A DNA stretch of 39,879 nucleotides from Chara braunii (lineage: Eukaryota > Streptophyta > Charophyceae > Charales > Characeae). A program made the position numbers and the translations under genes. This document shows positions 30,093 through 39,810 of this stretch, piece by piece; position 1 is the first letter of the stretch; each line of letters opens with the position of its first letter. Location: assembly GCA_003427395.1 (NCBI GenBank), contig BFEA01000001.1:2080705-2120583 (forward strand), written 5' to 3'. Under the pieces are notes generated by a model. That model saw only the letters and a program-made list of their open reading frames with translations. It ran no database searches and had not been told where the DNA came from.

Positions 30093-31280
30093 GATGCTGA
30101 TTTCTGAGTTCTGCCGCTGGAATTGACGCCTTGCTGAGATTCCCGCATACTGCTGAGTTTTCTGTGTGTGTGTGTGTGCGTGCTTGATTGTCTGCGTGCC
30201 TGTCTGAGTGCTGGTCAGCCTGAGTGTGTGTGTGACCCGCAAGGGTACTTGCTTGTTTGGAGGCCCGTAGGGCCGGTACTTACCTGTGGCCGTGACATTG
30301 AGGGTTGCTGCGGGGGAAAAACACTCAAGTGGCAGGGCACAAGGCTCGCAACACTCAGGGCAGCGGGAAAAGTAGTCGATGTGCCGGGTACTCGAGGCCG
30401 AGCAGAAGAAGACAAGAGTTGGCATTTTTAGAGGCCCAGTAGTTGTAGGCTAGGTCTAGGCTTGTACCGGTTGCTTGGAGGCCGTGCGGCCTACGAAGTC
30501 ACCACCCAAGACGCAAGTAGGCCGATATATCTCCAGGAGGAGCAAAATGCTCCTCCTCGTTCTTCGGTGTGCAAGTTTGGCGACACACTGCTTGGAGCAT
30601 TGGTTGGAGAAGCACTGGGCATTACAGCTCTGCTAGGAGTAAGAAGACCGGGAGCTCCCATCTCTGCTATGGTGGAGCTCTACCGGTAGGAAGAGGAGGA
30701 AGAAGAGAGCTAGGAGGGAGAGTGGCGAGGTACCTACCTGGCTATGGTGGGCACCATCTTCATCACCTTGTTAGGCGCTGCATCTGGAAGGCCCCAGTTG
30801 GGGTTGCGCCGCACCCAGAAGGCTTCAAGGCGGGGTCACGCATGGCGGCCTGAACAGCATCGAGTGTAGCTGCTTTGTGTTGTCCTTTGCACAGCAGGGC
30901 GAGGCCCTAGTAGTCAGTCATAGCCTTGGCCTACATGAAGAGGAGGAAGGGTGGCCATGGCTATGGTGGACCTCATGTTGTGCCTGCAGTAGAAGAGGTA
31001 TTCGGACATTAATTCTGGTTCAGCCATTCAACATTATTATTATTATTATTTATTGTTTGAAATCGAGGTGAGGAGAAAATGAGGAGGAGAGTGGTTGGCG
31101 AAGAAGAAGGGAGTTATCATTCGTCTTTGCTGGTGTACATCTTCTTCTTTCTTTCTTCTTCTTCTTCTTCTTCTTCTTTCCCTCATTCTCTCCTCTCAAG
31201 TTCATTCATTTCTTTGTGCAAATGGACGACATATTGCTTTCACATGAATGTGTACTTCGAAATTGACCAGGATCGTGACA
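30093..31280 (+). repeat. LTR copy C, inverted relative to copy B
   Basis: It starts within the family at gatgctgatttctgagttct, so about 33 bases of the LTR 5' end are missing, and it ends GATCGTGACA at 31280. It includes the inverted forms of the same blocks as copies A and B (for example ggccggtacttacctgtggc near 30271-30290). No primer site follows. With copy B it forms an inverted repeat of about 2.5 kb. Confidence 0.82.
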
Positions 31281-31496
31281 TCCTTGAAAATTGAAATGAT
31301 TTTCTGTATCACAGACATTCTTTGAAACATTTTTTGTTTGTTTTTTTACTAGTGTATCTTGGTCAGACATGCTGTTGAGAAGACACTTTTCACTTTGTTG
31401 CTTGCATTCTTTTTCACTTTGTTGCTTGCATTCTTTTTCACTTTGTTGCTTGCATTCTTTTTCACTTTGTTGCTTGCATTCTTTACACTGTTCCAG
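31281..31496 (+). repeat. Intron end with four-copy 24-bp repeat
   Basis: The unit cactttgttgcttgcattct plus four T starts at 31391, 31415, 31439 and 31463 with exact 24-base spacing. It is pyrimidine-rich and runs directly into the splice acceptor cactgttccag (31486-31496). Confidence 0.85.
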
Positions 31497-31598
31497 GCAG
31501 ATGAGAGTGTGAAGGAAGAGGTTGAAGAGAGGAGTAGAGCAGAAGAGGATCTCAGGAACACAGTCAATGAGCTCAGGCAATTGAGAAAAGAACTGAAG
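31497..31598 (+). CDS. 102-bp internal exon encoding a coiled-coil segment
   Basis: It is bounded by a strong acceptor (pyrimidine tract, ttccag) and a perfect donor (AAG-GTAAGT at 31596-31604). The exon is exactly 34 codons in phase 0 and reads ADESVKEEVEERSRAEEDLR, then LRQLRKELK. The heptad pattern of charged and Leu residues indicates a coiled coil. It looks like an internal exon of a long host protein such as a cytoskeletal or motor-associated coiled-coil protein. The family cannot be told from 34 residues. Neighbouring exons would lie beyond the transposons. Confidence 0.6.
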
Positions 31599-31635
31599 GT
31601 AAGTAGGAGTTGGATCAAGTGTGGGGGAGTTAGGA

Positions 31636-32086
31636 GGTGATATTTTAGTATGGATGATTTGGGGACTTGTTGGTGAGAGCCATAAAGATGATGTTTTTGA
31701 TTCTATGGGGTTTGTATGGCTGGCAAAGGAAGACGAGTACCATGCTCGCTTGACATCCAGACACAGAAAGAGATCAAGGGATAAAGTTCCGATTTATTGA
31801 AGAATCTCCTAACGCCTAGAAAGGCACCAACACTGACAAGATTGATAGAATAGGGCGACAGGGGCTAGGGCGCTGGGGGTATTTTAGAGGGTAAACCGAT
31901 AAATACTGACTAATTTAGCGTGGGTGAGGTGATTTCCTTACATGGCCTTTGAGAGTATGTTTCAAGTCTACAATCTTTTCTACACCATATATGGCAGTCA
32001 ATGTTTCACATTTTGAGCTCGGACTGTATTCGTATTGCATTTGGTGATATTTTAGTATGGATGATTTGGGGACTTGTTGGTGAGAG
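31636..32086 (+). repeat. Exact 44-bp direct repeat flanking 363 bp
   Basis: ggtgatattttagtatggat and the next 24 bases occur identically at 31636-31679 and 32043-32086. The sequence between has no long open frame and includes intron-like AT-rich parts. This could mark an insertion with a long duplicated target or a slip duplication inside the intron. Confidence 0.92.
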
Positions 32087-33061
32087 TGCAATCAAACTCG
32101 CTTTCGCTTTCACTTCAGATACATGCAAACAGATGGGGATTCACACTGGCGCAGGGTGCCCACTCAAAGCTTAGAGATATGGAAATCAAGAACACAGTTC
32201 AGATACAAGTTCACTTCAACAGGCTATGGCGCATCGGCGCCTGAACATCCCAACCTTCGTCACTGTGTCCAACCCCACTGTTCACACACGCTCACTCTGG
32301 ATCACCCTGAATACCACCACACACACACGCTTAGTCTTACTTCCTCCTACAGCGGCTATGGCCGCACTATCACTACTGACTATGGCTACGATCTCCCTTC
32401 AGCCCACTTCGTCTTCGGGCAACCTGCAGACCAGCTTCGCACAAGACGCTGTAGCAGCGCTTCCGGATGGCTTACGCAGCGAATCAATGAATGGCTGGAC
32501 GCTGCTTCCTGATTTATACTTATGTTCGTGGCTGGTCTGCCCTTTTCCACCGGGCCCTTGGTGCACACAGTCCCACATGATACTTGCTGACTGGACTAGT
32601 GGAGACTGGGACTGGGTACCGCTGACTGCATGGGATGGTACCGCCGACTCAGTGCAGTCGCACTGCTGACTCGGTGCAGTGGGTTTACCACTTGCCCACT
32701 TGCATCTGGTCTGCTGTGGGCAATCTTCGAAAGGCCACTTCCGGACATTCCGGACGACTGTGGACTTGGCCTTTCGGAACTGTAGCAGCTACGACCTTGA
32801 CCTTTCAAGAATGTAGCAGCTACGACCTTGACCCTTCAGGACTCCTACAGCTACGACCTCTACTATAAACTTTGACCCATACGCGACAGATCTACGGTTC
32901 AAGACCCGACGGACACACAGGTCTACGACAGACTACTACTGGCTCCTAAAACACAGGTTACTGGTTAAAACACACACAGGGGAACTGTACACAGATAGTG
33001 AGGTCTAGGGATCGGGCCCTGGGATCTACATCCGCTACTGCAAAAGGGTGAAAACAGTTTC
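32087..33061 (+). other. Presumed 3' LTR or intron sequence with 31-bp minisatellite
   Basis: An acceptor-like tttcacttcag at about 32107-32117 opens a frame IHANRWGFTLAQGAHSKLRD that could be another exon, but support is weak. At about 32770-32862 a 31-bp unit (gtagcagctacgaccttgac...) is repeated nearly three times. The right part should be the 3' LTR of element 3 if that LTR starts at 33062 (minus-strand TGAAACTG), but no matching 5' LTR was found at the other end. Confidence 0.4.
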
Positions 33062-33100
33062 ACTCCCGTCGGCCTAAATTCGAGGTCCTCCAAGAATATT

Positions 33101-34430
33101 TCAGGCAGGACCTTTACCTTTTTTGTCTCGCTCATAGGCGCGAACTATATCGGGAGCGGTCTCTAGAAGTTCTGTTTGTGTGTACCAGCGGTCGTCTTCT
33201 GGTTCCTGAAAAGAGAATCGGACTTTGTACTATCTCTGTGGACGACCCCTACCTCCAGTTCTTAAGGCATCTTCCCCTACTATGCGACCAATGTCGTAAC
33301 TGCCATCCATATTCGGAGGGATCATGGATCTTCGTGATGGGAACTGATCACTCGTATTGCAGGGCAACAACTTCGACGCATGGAAAACTGGGTAGGTGTG
33401 GAGGTGTGCTGGAATCTCTATCGTGTAGGACGGTCCATCCTCTCCGCCCTTGACTTCTAGGACTGGCCACGGTCCTCTGTANGNTGGCAGTAGCTTCTGT
33501 GAGATGTTCTCCTCAGGAGGAAATTCTTTAGACTTGACCCAGACTAAGTCGCCTGCTTGAAACTGCGACGGGTGACGGTGCTTGTTGGCTTGCTTTATCA
33601 TCCTATGCTGGGCCTTCCTGAGGTTCTCTACAATGGTAGCTAACTCTTTCTCGTGTTGTAACGCAAACTCCCTAGTACCGGGTGGTAGCCTCTGGATCTG
33701 GTCCCGGTTAAGTCCTTCAAATGGTCTACGTGGTCTGAAAGACTTATGCAACTCATTGGGAGTGCGACAAGTGGCTAAATGCACGCTGTTGTTATATGCA
33801 GTGGCTACCTTTGGGAGCATCTCATCCCAGTTCTTGATCAGGCTTAATATACATCCTCAGAACTTGCTGCAGGATCTTATTCATTTGTTCAGTCTGACCA
33901 TTAGTCTCTGGATGACGGCCAGACGGCATCAGCAACTTGGAGCCATAGACTCTCATCAACTCCTGCCAGTTCTGACTAGTGAACCGGGTGTCTCTATCAC
34001 TAACTATAGACAGCGGAATCCCATGTTCACTAACCCAATGATCAAAGAATTTCTGGATTACTAATTCCGGTGCGTGCCTCCGCAGACAAAGGAACAAAAA
34101 CTGCATACTTTCTAAATCTATCAACTATAACCATGACTTGGCTCTTGTCGTGCCTACTCTTGACATGGGTGTCCATAAAGTCAATGGACACTGAGTCCCC
34201 CGGCTGGTCAGGAATAGGCAAGGGCCTGAGAAGACCTGGAGGGGCACGTGTAGAGATCTTGTTTCTCTTGCAGACCTTACAACTGCGAACATACTCTATG
34301 CAGTCGGTCTTCATCCCAGGCCATATGTATGCGCGCATGAGGTTGGCTAGATTCTTTTGCCAACCAAAATGTCCCTCGGTGTCGTGGCATTCCCCTAGAA
34401 TCAGACTACGAATCTCCTCACTGTTAGGAA
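33101..34430 (-). pseudogene. Integrase with chromodomain-like C-terminus, element 3
   Basis: The finger reads GECHDTEGHFG then SCKVCKRNK (HHCC complete). The core has VSIDFMDTHVKSRHDKSQVM (Asp), after a frame change LSIVSDRDTRFTSQNW (Asp) and HPETNGQTEQMNKILQQVLR (Glu), so the DDE triad is intact. A TAG or frame change near 33821 precedes LPKVATAYNNSVHLATCRTP. The GPY region (LLPxYRGPWPVLEV) spans the two unknown bases. Past a single TAG after GRGRPQR at 33229, the frame runs on as YKVRFSFQEPEDDRWYTQTE, then LLETAPDIVRAYE, to TGA at 33101. That is a chromodomain-like end thought to direct insertion to particular chromatin. Confidence 0.88.
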
Positions 34431-35030
34431 CGCACAATCGGTAAACTACATTAGTCTTCTCAAATAGCAGCCCATCAGTAGTGCGGTAGTCTGGTTCGAA
34501 CTCTGGTGCCTCCTTTACTCTCTTGAGGAGGTCGCTATAGATAGGGTCCTGCGCATACGCTTCTCTAACTTTCTGTTGCAAGTCTCTCCCTATATCCAAA
34601 TAATGAATTATCGCTCCAAAGTAGTCAACTCTCCTACTCAGAGTATCCGCAACTACATTGTACTTCCCTTTTATTGGCTTGAGCTCAAAATCATACTGGG
34701 CTAACTTTGCGGCCCACCTAGTAAGCTTAGGTGTCATCTTGGCCTAAGTCTTCAACCATCTTAACGTCTCGTGGTCTGAATAGACTTTGAAGTGCCTCCC
34801 AAGCAAGTAGTGCTTCCAGTGTTCTAACGCTTGCTTGAGAGCGTAGAGTTCCCTTTCGTAGGTGGATGTCGCTACCTTCTCCGAACGCATCTTAGCAGAC
34901 ATGAACTCTGCGGGTCTATATCCACTGCCATCGTCTTGCTGTAGTACAACACCTATACCATACTGGCTAGCGTCAGTAGTGACGACGAAAGGTAAGGATG
35001 GATCGACTACCTTAAGGAGTGGGTACTCTA
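34431..35030 (-). pseudogene. RNase H domain, element 3
   Basis: Motifs FVVTTDASQYGIGVVLQQ, STYERELYALKQALEHWKHY, FKVYSDHETLRWLKT and YNVVADTLSRRVDYF give all four acidic catalytic residues. A TAG at 34744-34746, just after the third block, is the only break before the frame resumes at 34737 with TPKLTRWAAKLAQYDFELKP. The domain continues into the linker before the integrase finger (EEIRSLILGECHD). Confidence 0.88.
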
Positions 35031-35816
35031 TCAATGCCTGCTTCAATTTCTTCATGGCAGACGTGCAGTCCTTGTCCCACTTCCAGATTGTTTTTTTCTT
35101 CAGTAACCTGCGAAGGGGTGCAGCGATGGTGGAGAAGTTTCTCACAGACTTCCTGTAATAGTTAGCTAGGCCTAAGAACGACCGCAACTTTGTCAACGTG
35201 CGGGGTGTAGGCCAATCTCTAATCGTTGCGATCTTGCTATCTTCTGGTTTAATGCCATCTCCGTCTAGGACATGGCCTAGATACAAAACTTGGGCCTTTG
35301 CCCATTCACACTTCTTTGCGTTGATCTTGAAGTTAGCCTCTCTCAGCTTCTCCAAGACTTGCCTCAGGTGACCCTCATGCTCTTGGAGGGTCCTACTGAA
35401 CACTAGAATATCATCTAAGTAGACTACTACAAACCTATCTAACCAGGACCTAAATAAGTCGTTCATACAAGCTGAAAAGTTGTCGGCGCGTTGGTTAGTC
35501 CAAAGGGCATAACTATGAACTCGTAGTGCCCATACCTAGTCCGGAATGCAGTCTTATACTGATCATCAGGGTGAACCTCTATCTGATGATATCCGAACTT
35601 TTAATCTATCTTCGAGAAGTACTTGCAACCCTGTACCCGATCTGAAAGATCATCTATACGGGGCAGTGGCTCCGCATTCTTCACTGTAATAGCATTAAGA
35701 CCCCTATAGCCAATGCACATTCTAAGCTCTCCCTCCTTCTTGCGGACAAATAGAACAGGTGCTCCAAATGGAGACGAACTGGGCCTAATCCAACCCTTCT
35801 CTAAGACGAACTGGGT
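35031..35816 (-). pseudogene. Reverse transcriptase domain, element 3
   Basis: After a TAG near 35818 the frame reads [40 protein letters not shown]-stop-KFGYHQI and [15 protein letters not shown] small deletion then shifts to the frame 35466-34744 with FVVVYLDDILVFSRT (YLDD at 35410-35421), LYLGHVLDGDGIKPED and RSFLGLANYYRKSVRNFSTI. The active site is intact. CIDYR is CIGYR and a sense codon is TAA in the SKID-L-KFGY motif. A near-duplicate of cccagttcgtct before the domain explains the odd text at the start. Confidence 0.9.
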
Positions 35817-36809
35817 CTAACCTAATTGTTTGCGCAACTCCTCCAACTCCCGCGGGGACATCCGATACACTGCTCCTTTAGGAGTCCTACTGCCAGGCTC
35901 TATCTCAATGCGATGCTGGATGGGCCGCCCGACTACCCCTGTTGGCGGCTTAGCTAAATCTGTGTACTCTTCCAGCAACTTGGCAATAGCGGGATCTATG
36001 GGCTTTTCCTCTTTAGGCTCAGTAACTGGTCTAACGTAGGCTACAAAAACCTGTTCTTCTAGTTGCTCCTTCTTCACTAGCCTTGCAAACGCAGGAGCGC
36101 TAAGGCAGCAGTGTGCCAGAGAGTTATCTACCCCTGACACATGAAACAGACGGGCAGTCTTGACCCCGCCTGACGAGCTAGGGAGCCTACAGTCATGCTC
36201 TATCAAATGGAGTGTGGCCCCTGCTGCCTCTCCCCAGTTCATTCCTAGGACTATATCGAAGGGAAGATTATCCTCTACGAGGAGAGTCAGGGAATGAAAA
36301 ACTCTCTCCACCTTCTCATTTTTCTCTAGGCGGAAGTACGCCTGGACTCCCTCTAGATAATCCTCTACTCGCATTGTGCGATTATGAGCGAGGATACTTA
36401 CTATGGGGTCTGCTAACTTTTGGACTTTCAATCCCAACTTTAATTTTTGCAGCGCCTTTCTACTAATATAGCTGCGAGTGGCCCCATTGTCTACGAGGGG
36501 CCCTACTCTGCTCCTAAAGACTTCTACGTCTACTAGTACTAGCTGTCCTCTACTCTCTTTCTTCATCTTGGCCCAGCCGGGCATTCTTTCCTTTAGCTCG
36601 TCAGCCACGCCAGTGAGGGAGGTGCCTAAAGAGACTCTGACACATGCAGTCTCTGGACAACTATCTAGGCACCGGCCTACAACCTCTGCCATAGGCGCAT
36701 GTGGTTTGGGAGTTTCTTGTCGGCTCGTGCTCGTTTCCCCACATGGCCTTATGGTAGGGGCAGTTGCAACGCCTACCGGCGGCTGCCTTTTGACCCCTGG
36801 GCAGCCCAT
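35817..36809 (-). pseudogene. Protease and flanking pol linker, element 3
   Basis: This is the longest open stretch of the element (330 codons). After an N-terminal linker it reads VDVEVFRSRVGPLVDNGATR, then SYISRKALQKL, with the retropepsin site Asp-Asn-Gly in place of Asp-Ser-Gly (plus 36483-36491; AGT to AAT would explain it). The flap region follows and then NLPFDIVLGMNWG, the hydrophobic-Gly signature. The C-terminal part (EYTDLAKPPTGVVGRPIQHR, GSRTPKGAVYRMSPRELEEL) is the usual bridge into RT. A loss of the active-site Ser makes activity unlikely. Confidence 0.87.
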
Positions 36810-36963
36810 CGGGCCTCTCTATACTTTGGACAATATTTGATGATGTGTCCAGGGTCACCGCAATATATGCACTGCCCCTGGTCCACACGTTGTTGCCAGA
36901 TGCGCTGGTCCAGGCCCAAATCTTCCCAAGGTCGGCCCTGTGGCAGACCTGGGTGCCAACCAC
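36810..36963 (-). pseudogene. Gag nucleocapsid with CCHC zinc knuckle, element 3
   Basis: In the minus-strand frame GQCIYCGDPGHIIKYCPK lies at 36871-36830 (core), matching Cx2Cx4Hx4C perfectly. The frame stops shortly after at AAQGSKGSRR-TAG. The knuckle binds element RNA for packaging. It is one codon position away from the neighbouring open frames, so a frameshift separates it from the capsid part. Confidence 0.85.
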
Positions 36964-37109
36964 TTCTCCTATAGGGTGACCTATTACCCCTATTGGTGAC
37001 CTATTTCCATAACGGTTTTGCGGGGGACCTTGACCCCTACCTCCCGCTTGGCGGTTTCCCCTGTCGCCAATCCCCTGATCGCCCTGGGAACGACCACCCG
37101 AGGCCCGAC

Positions 37110-38738
37110 CCCCTTAGCCCTGGCCTCTACCTCCTCCTTGCGGCCTCCCTCCGACCACGACAAGAGCGTAAGTCCTCCCCTGGCTAGCGCTACTGTCCAC
37201 TTCCTCTTCTAGTCCCCACTCTATCTGATCGTAGGGGACTTCATCCATACCACCCTCGTCTAGTGTAAGGATCAGGCGATCCTTTGTCTTGACTTGACCC
37301 GAGATGGTACGGCCTTTCCACTTTTTGCCCTTATCCAGGTCCTTGTGCCAGAAAGTGGAGACGAACATGGACCGCGCTTCGAATGCTACCACTTCCCTGC
37401 TTAAAGCATCATAGGTCATGGTAGGTTGCTGACTTTTTTCAAAGAAATGCCAGCGTAGCTGTTCGGGCATAGCACGATAGAAGAGGTTGACCAATTGAGT
37501 CTCAGTGACCCTATGGCTAGGAACGACGACCAACTCGTCCATTGCACCTTTGAGTGCCCTGGCACTCCTCCACTGGCGAGAATGGATGGTTTGCAGTTTA
37601 TCTGAAGCTTTGACATTACGGTAACGTCTGCAAACCGTTCTCTCAATAACTTAAGGAAATCGTTGAGAGAGTTAAATGCGGAATATGCAACTAAGTCATC
37701 GTTGCAATTAGTGGCGCGACACATGGAACAGGCGAAGCTTGCTGCTTCCTCCCTAAGTGCATGGATAGCTATCAGGACGTGTTCATATGAGGTGACTTTC
37801 TGTAAGTACACATACGTCTTAATATTCGCTTCCTAGTTGTTAAAGTTCTCCTCCTCTTTTCCACTATAGGAGTCGGGAAATTTCACTTTGAGAGGCTCCC
37901 TACGAGGACGTGCTTCTTCTTCCTTGGGTGCAGCCAGCCTGGCGCCCTCTATGGCGCCCGTGCATTAACGCTCTGTGTTCTCTAGGTAGGCCTTCACCTC
38001 TGAGCCCACCTACATCACTAACTCACGTGCGAAGCCCCTGAATCCCAGCCGTACAGATCGCAGGGCTAAGTTCTGACTCCTACCAAACTGATATTCCTCT
38101 TCTTGGACCTGGGCCAGGTGCTCTATGTTCCTCGCCATGACCTGCATCTTCCCCAACAGGTCCACCTACGACGCCATCTGCTCTCCTTGTTTCTTTACTT
38201 TTTCCAATTCCCTTGCCGCCTGGCTCACTGCGTCCACTCTTCTTTTCCTTTCCCTCATCAGCTGCAGTTTCCACTCCATCCTCTTCTCATCTTCGATTGT
38301 CTGCCTCTTGAGTGGATCTTCCTCTGCATCCCACTCTTTCATGTTCGCCTCCTGCTCTTCCCTGGTTACATACATCAATTCCTCCTCCTCTTCTTCGAGG
38401 GAAAGATTGGCCACCCATTCCGTAATCTTCTTCTCCAACAGATCTTCCTTCGCACCACCGGGTCCTGCTCTTTCTCTTGTCCTTCTCCTCTCCAGTGGCT
38501 GTTCTTCTACCTCTTCTTCTGCCTCTACCGCTCGGAGTTTTTCTTCCTCCTCCTTTTGTATCCTCTCCATTTCTCTCACCATCTCTTCCTCGATCTTCTT
38601 CTTCGCCGCCTGTTCTTCCAGCAAGGCCTGCTTCTTGGCCTCCTTCTTCTCTCTTCTCTCTTTCAGGATGGCGGTGGCTTTCGCCTCCTGTTCTGCTGTG
38701 TAAGGGGAGGTGCTTGTTCTGGTACGCGTGTCAACCAT
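37110..38738 (-). pseudogene. Gag polyprotein, element 3
   Basis: I choose the ATG at 38738 (MVDTRTRTSTSPYTAEQEAK) over the upstream ATG at 38771 because this N-terminus begins the conserved block. Residues 20-190 are a long charged coiled coil (KKIEEEMVREMERIQKEEEE, EWVANLSLEEEEEELMYVT). After TAG at about 38166 the frame continues with further single stops (38014, 37966, 37834) through KVKFPDSYSG and YVYLQKVTSYEHVLIAIHAL, a capsid-like core. A frameshift near 37550 leads to MDELVVVPSHRVTETQLVNL, TFWHKDLDKGKKWKGRTISG and a Gly-rich end. Gag forms the particle. Most breaks are single-base. Confidence 0.88.
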
Positions 38739-39323
38739 GGTGATAGACGCACAACCAAGCGACGGTTCCACTCCTCACCACTTAGACTCTCCCCCTAACT
38801 GACTCAACTTAAGATCGACTCAATCTAAGGACCACAGGATTCGAATCGAACCCTGCCAACTATGGTCTCTAGCCTAGACTCTAAACTACAGGCGTCACTA
38901 CAAAACCTATTGCTGATCAGGAGGCATTTAAGGAGATCCCCCGTAACTCCTCGGGAATTCTTTAATGTCGCAGACAGGACGACTCGATCAGCATGTTCTC
39001 TCAATACTTGGACGGCCGGTTGTGCAGCCCACAACTCGGATTTTGGGCCTACCGTGCCACACCGAGCAGCCCGCCGGTCAGTACCGGTCCGTGGCAGGGT
39101 TCGTGTCCTCCGGGACAGTCGAGTCGCCAGACACAGCCTTTAGCCCTACTCAGCCCGTGTGGGTTTGGTCAACGAGGCCCTATCCTTCATACACGGAGTC
39201 CTATCACCTGGATAGAAGAGACTCGATGCAGAAAGAACAGTCAGACAGACTGAGACTCAGCAAAGTACCATAGGGTAAGTGCACACCCATAGGGCGAGGG
39301 GATAGGCTAAGGGCTTGGCGAGA
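38739..39323 (-). other. Leader of element 3 with tRNA-like T-arm sequence
   Basis: No gene is supported. On the minus strand TTGGCAGGGTTCGATTCG (plus 38842-38859) contains GGTTCGATTC, a good tRNA B-box/T-arm sequence, starting with TGG. It might be an unusual primer-binding site or a tRNA fragment. There is no A box at the right distance. This lies where the primer site of element 3 is expected, about 100 bases upstream of gag. Confidence 0.35.
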
Positions 39324-39437
39324 TTATACCATCTCCAGCTTGATCAAAATCATGGTCAACAGCTCCAGTCAACGCCTTGGTCAACACTTGGTCAACACGG
39401 TCAAACCCGGTCAACTCTCTGGTCAACACCTGGTCAA
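39324..39437 (-). promoter_or_regulatory. Putative LTR promoter: eight TTGAC cores upstream of a TATA box
   Basis: On the minus strand TTGAC occurs eight times between 39437 and 39355 at intervals of 9 to 13 bases, mostly as GTTGACC. TTGAC(C/T) is the W box bound by WRKY factors in plants. About 25 bases further in the same direction is GGTATAATC (TATAAT at plus 39324-39329). An RNA starting near 39295 would run into the gag of element 3. Array plus TATA in correct order and orientation suggests the element's 5' LTR promoter, though the LTR itself could not be matched to a 3' copy. Confidence 0.4.
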
Positions 39438-39727
39438 CTCCCAAGTCAGCTATGGCTGCCGGCACTTTCTTCCTCGCCAACTCCCCTTCTCTTCACCTTC
39501 TTCACCTTTCTTCTATCTCGCCCCTTTCTTCTTCCTTCCTCTTTCCCTCTTTTAATTTCTCTTTTTTTTTTTTTTCACCCTCGGCTTTGTTTGTCTTCAA
39601 CTTCGTTGTCCCTCCTTCCTTCTTCCCCGGCTATGTCTCCCCCTTCCTTCTTCGTCACTCCGTGTTCGAGCTCTGCGGTTATGGCCGCCACTTCCTCTTG
39701 GACCACACAACCAATCTTGTATCGCGC

Positions 39728-39730
<3 letters not shown>

Positions 39731-39799
<69 letters not shown>

Positions 39800-39810
39800 C
39801 TCTCTCTCTC
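39731..39810 (+). repeat. (CT)n microsatellite
   Basis: About 33 TC units run from 39731 to 39795, broken once by gtg and then continued to 39810. On the minus strand this is a GA repeat upstream of the putative promoter of element 3. Confidence 0.97.

Larger units (their letters stand above)
33062..38738 (-). mobile_element. Near-complete Ty3/gypsy retrotransposon with chromodomain-like tail (element 3)
   Basis: On the minus strand the order is gag (38738 to about 37110), CCHC knuckle, protease, RT, RNase H, integrase and chromodomain-like tail (to 33101). Pol is closely related to element 2. Damage is limited to single stops and small indels, and nearly all catalytic residues survive except protease Ser (DNG) and the RT motif CIDY (CIGY). 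It is the youngest pol copy in the window. A purine-rich GACGGGAG followed by TGAAAC near 33062 may be the polypurine tract and 3' LTR start. Two undetermined bases lie at 33482 and 33484. Confidence 0.92.

Noticed and set aside
31387-31486. Regular 24-bp repeats suggested a CRISPR-like array
   Set aside because: There are no spacers: the copies are head to tail, in a eukaryotic intron.
33482-33484. Undetermined bases in the integrase C-terminus
   Set aside because: These are assembly ambiguities, not biology; they do not explain the other breaks in element 3.
38103-38798. Long plus-strand open frames opposite gag of element 3
   Set aside because: They are antisense shadows of the Glu/Lys-rich gag coding strand, giving Ser/Leu/Phe-rich text.
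38842-38859. tRNA gene fragment with a B box on the minus strand
   Set aside because: No A box at the proper spacing and no acceptor stem; kept only as a low-confidence primer-site candidate in the leader annotation.
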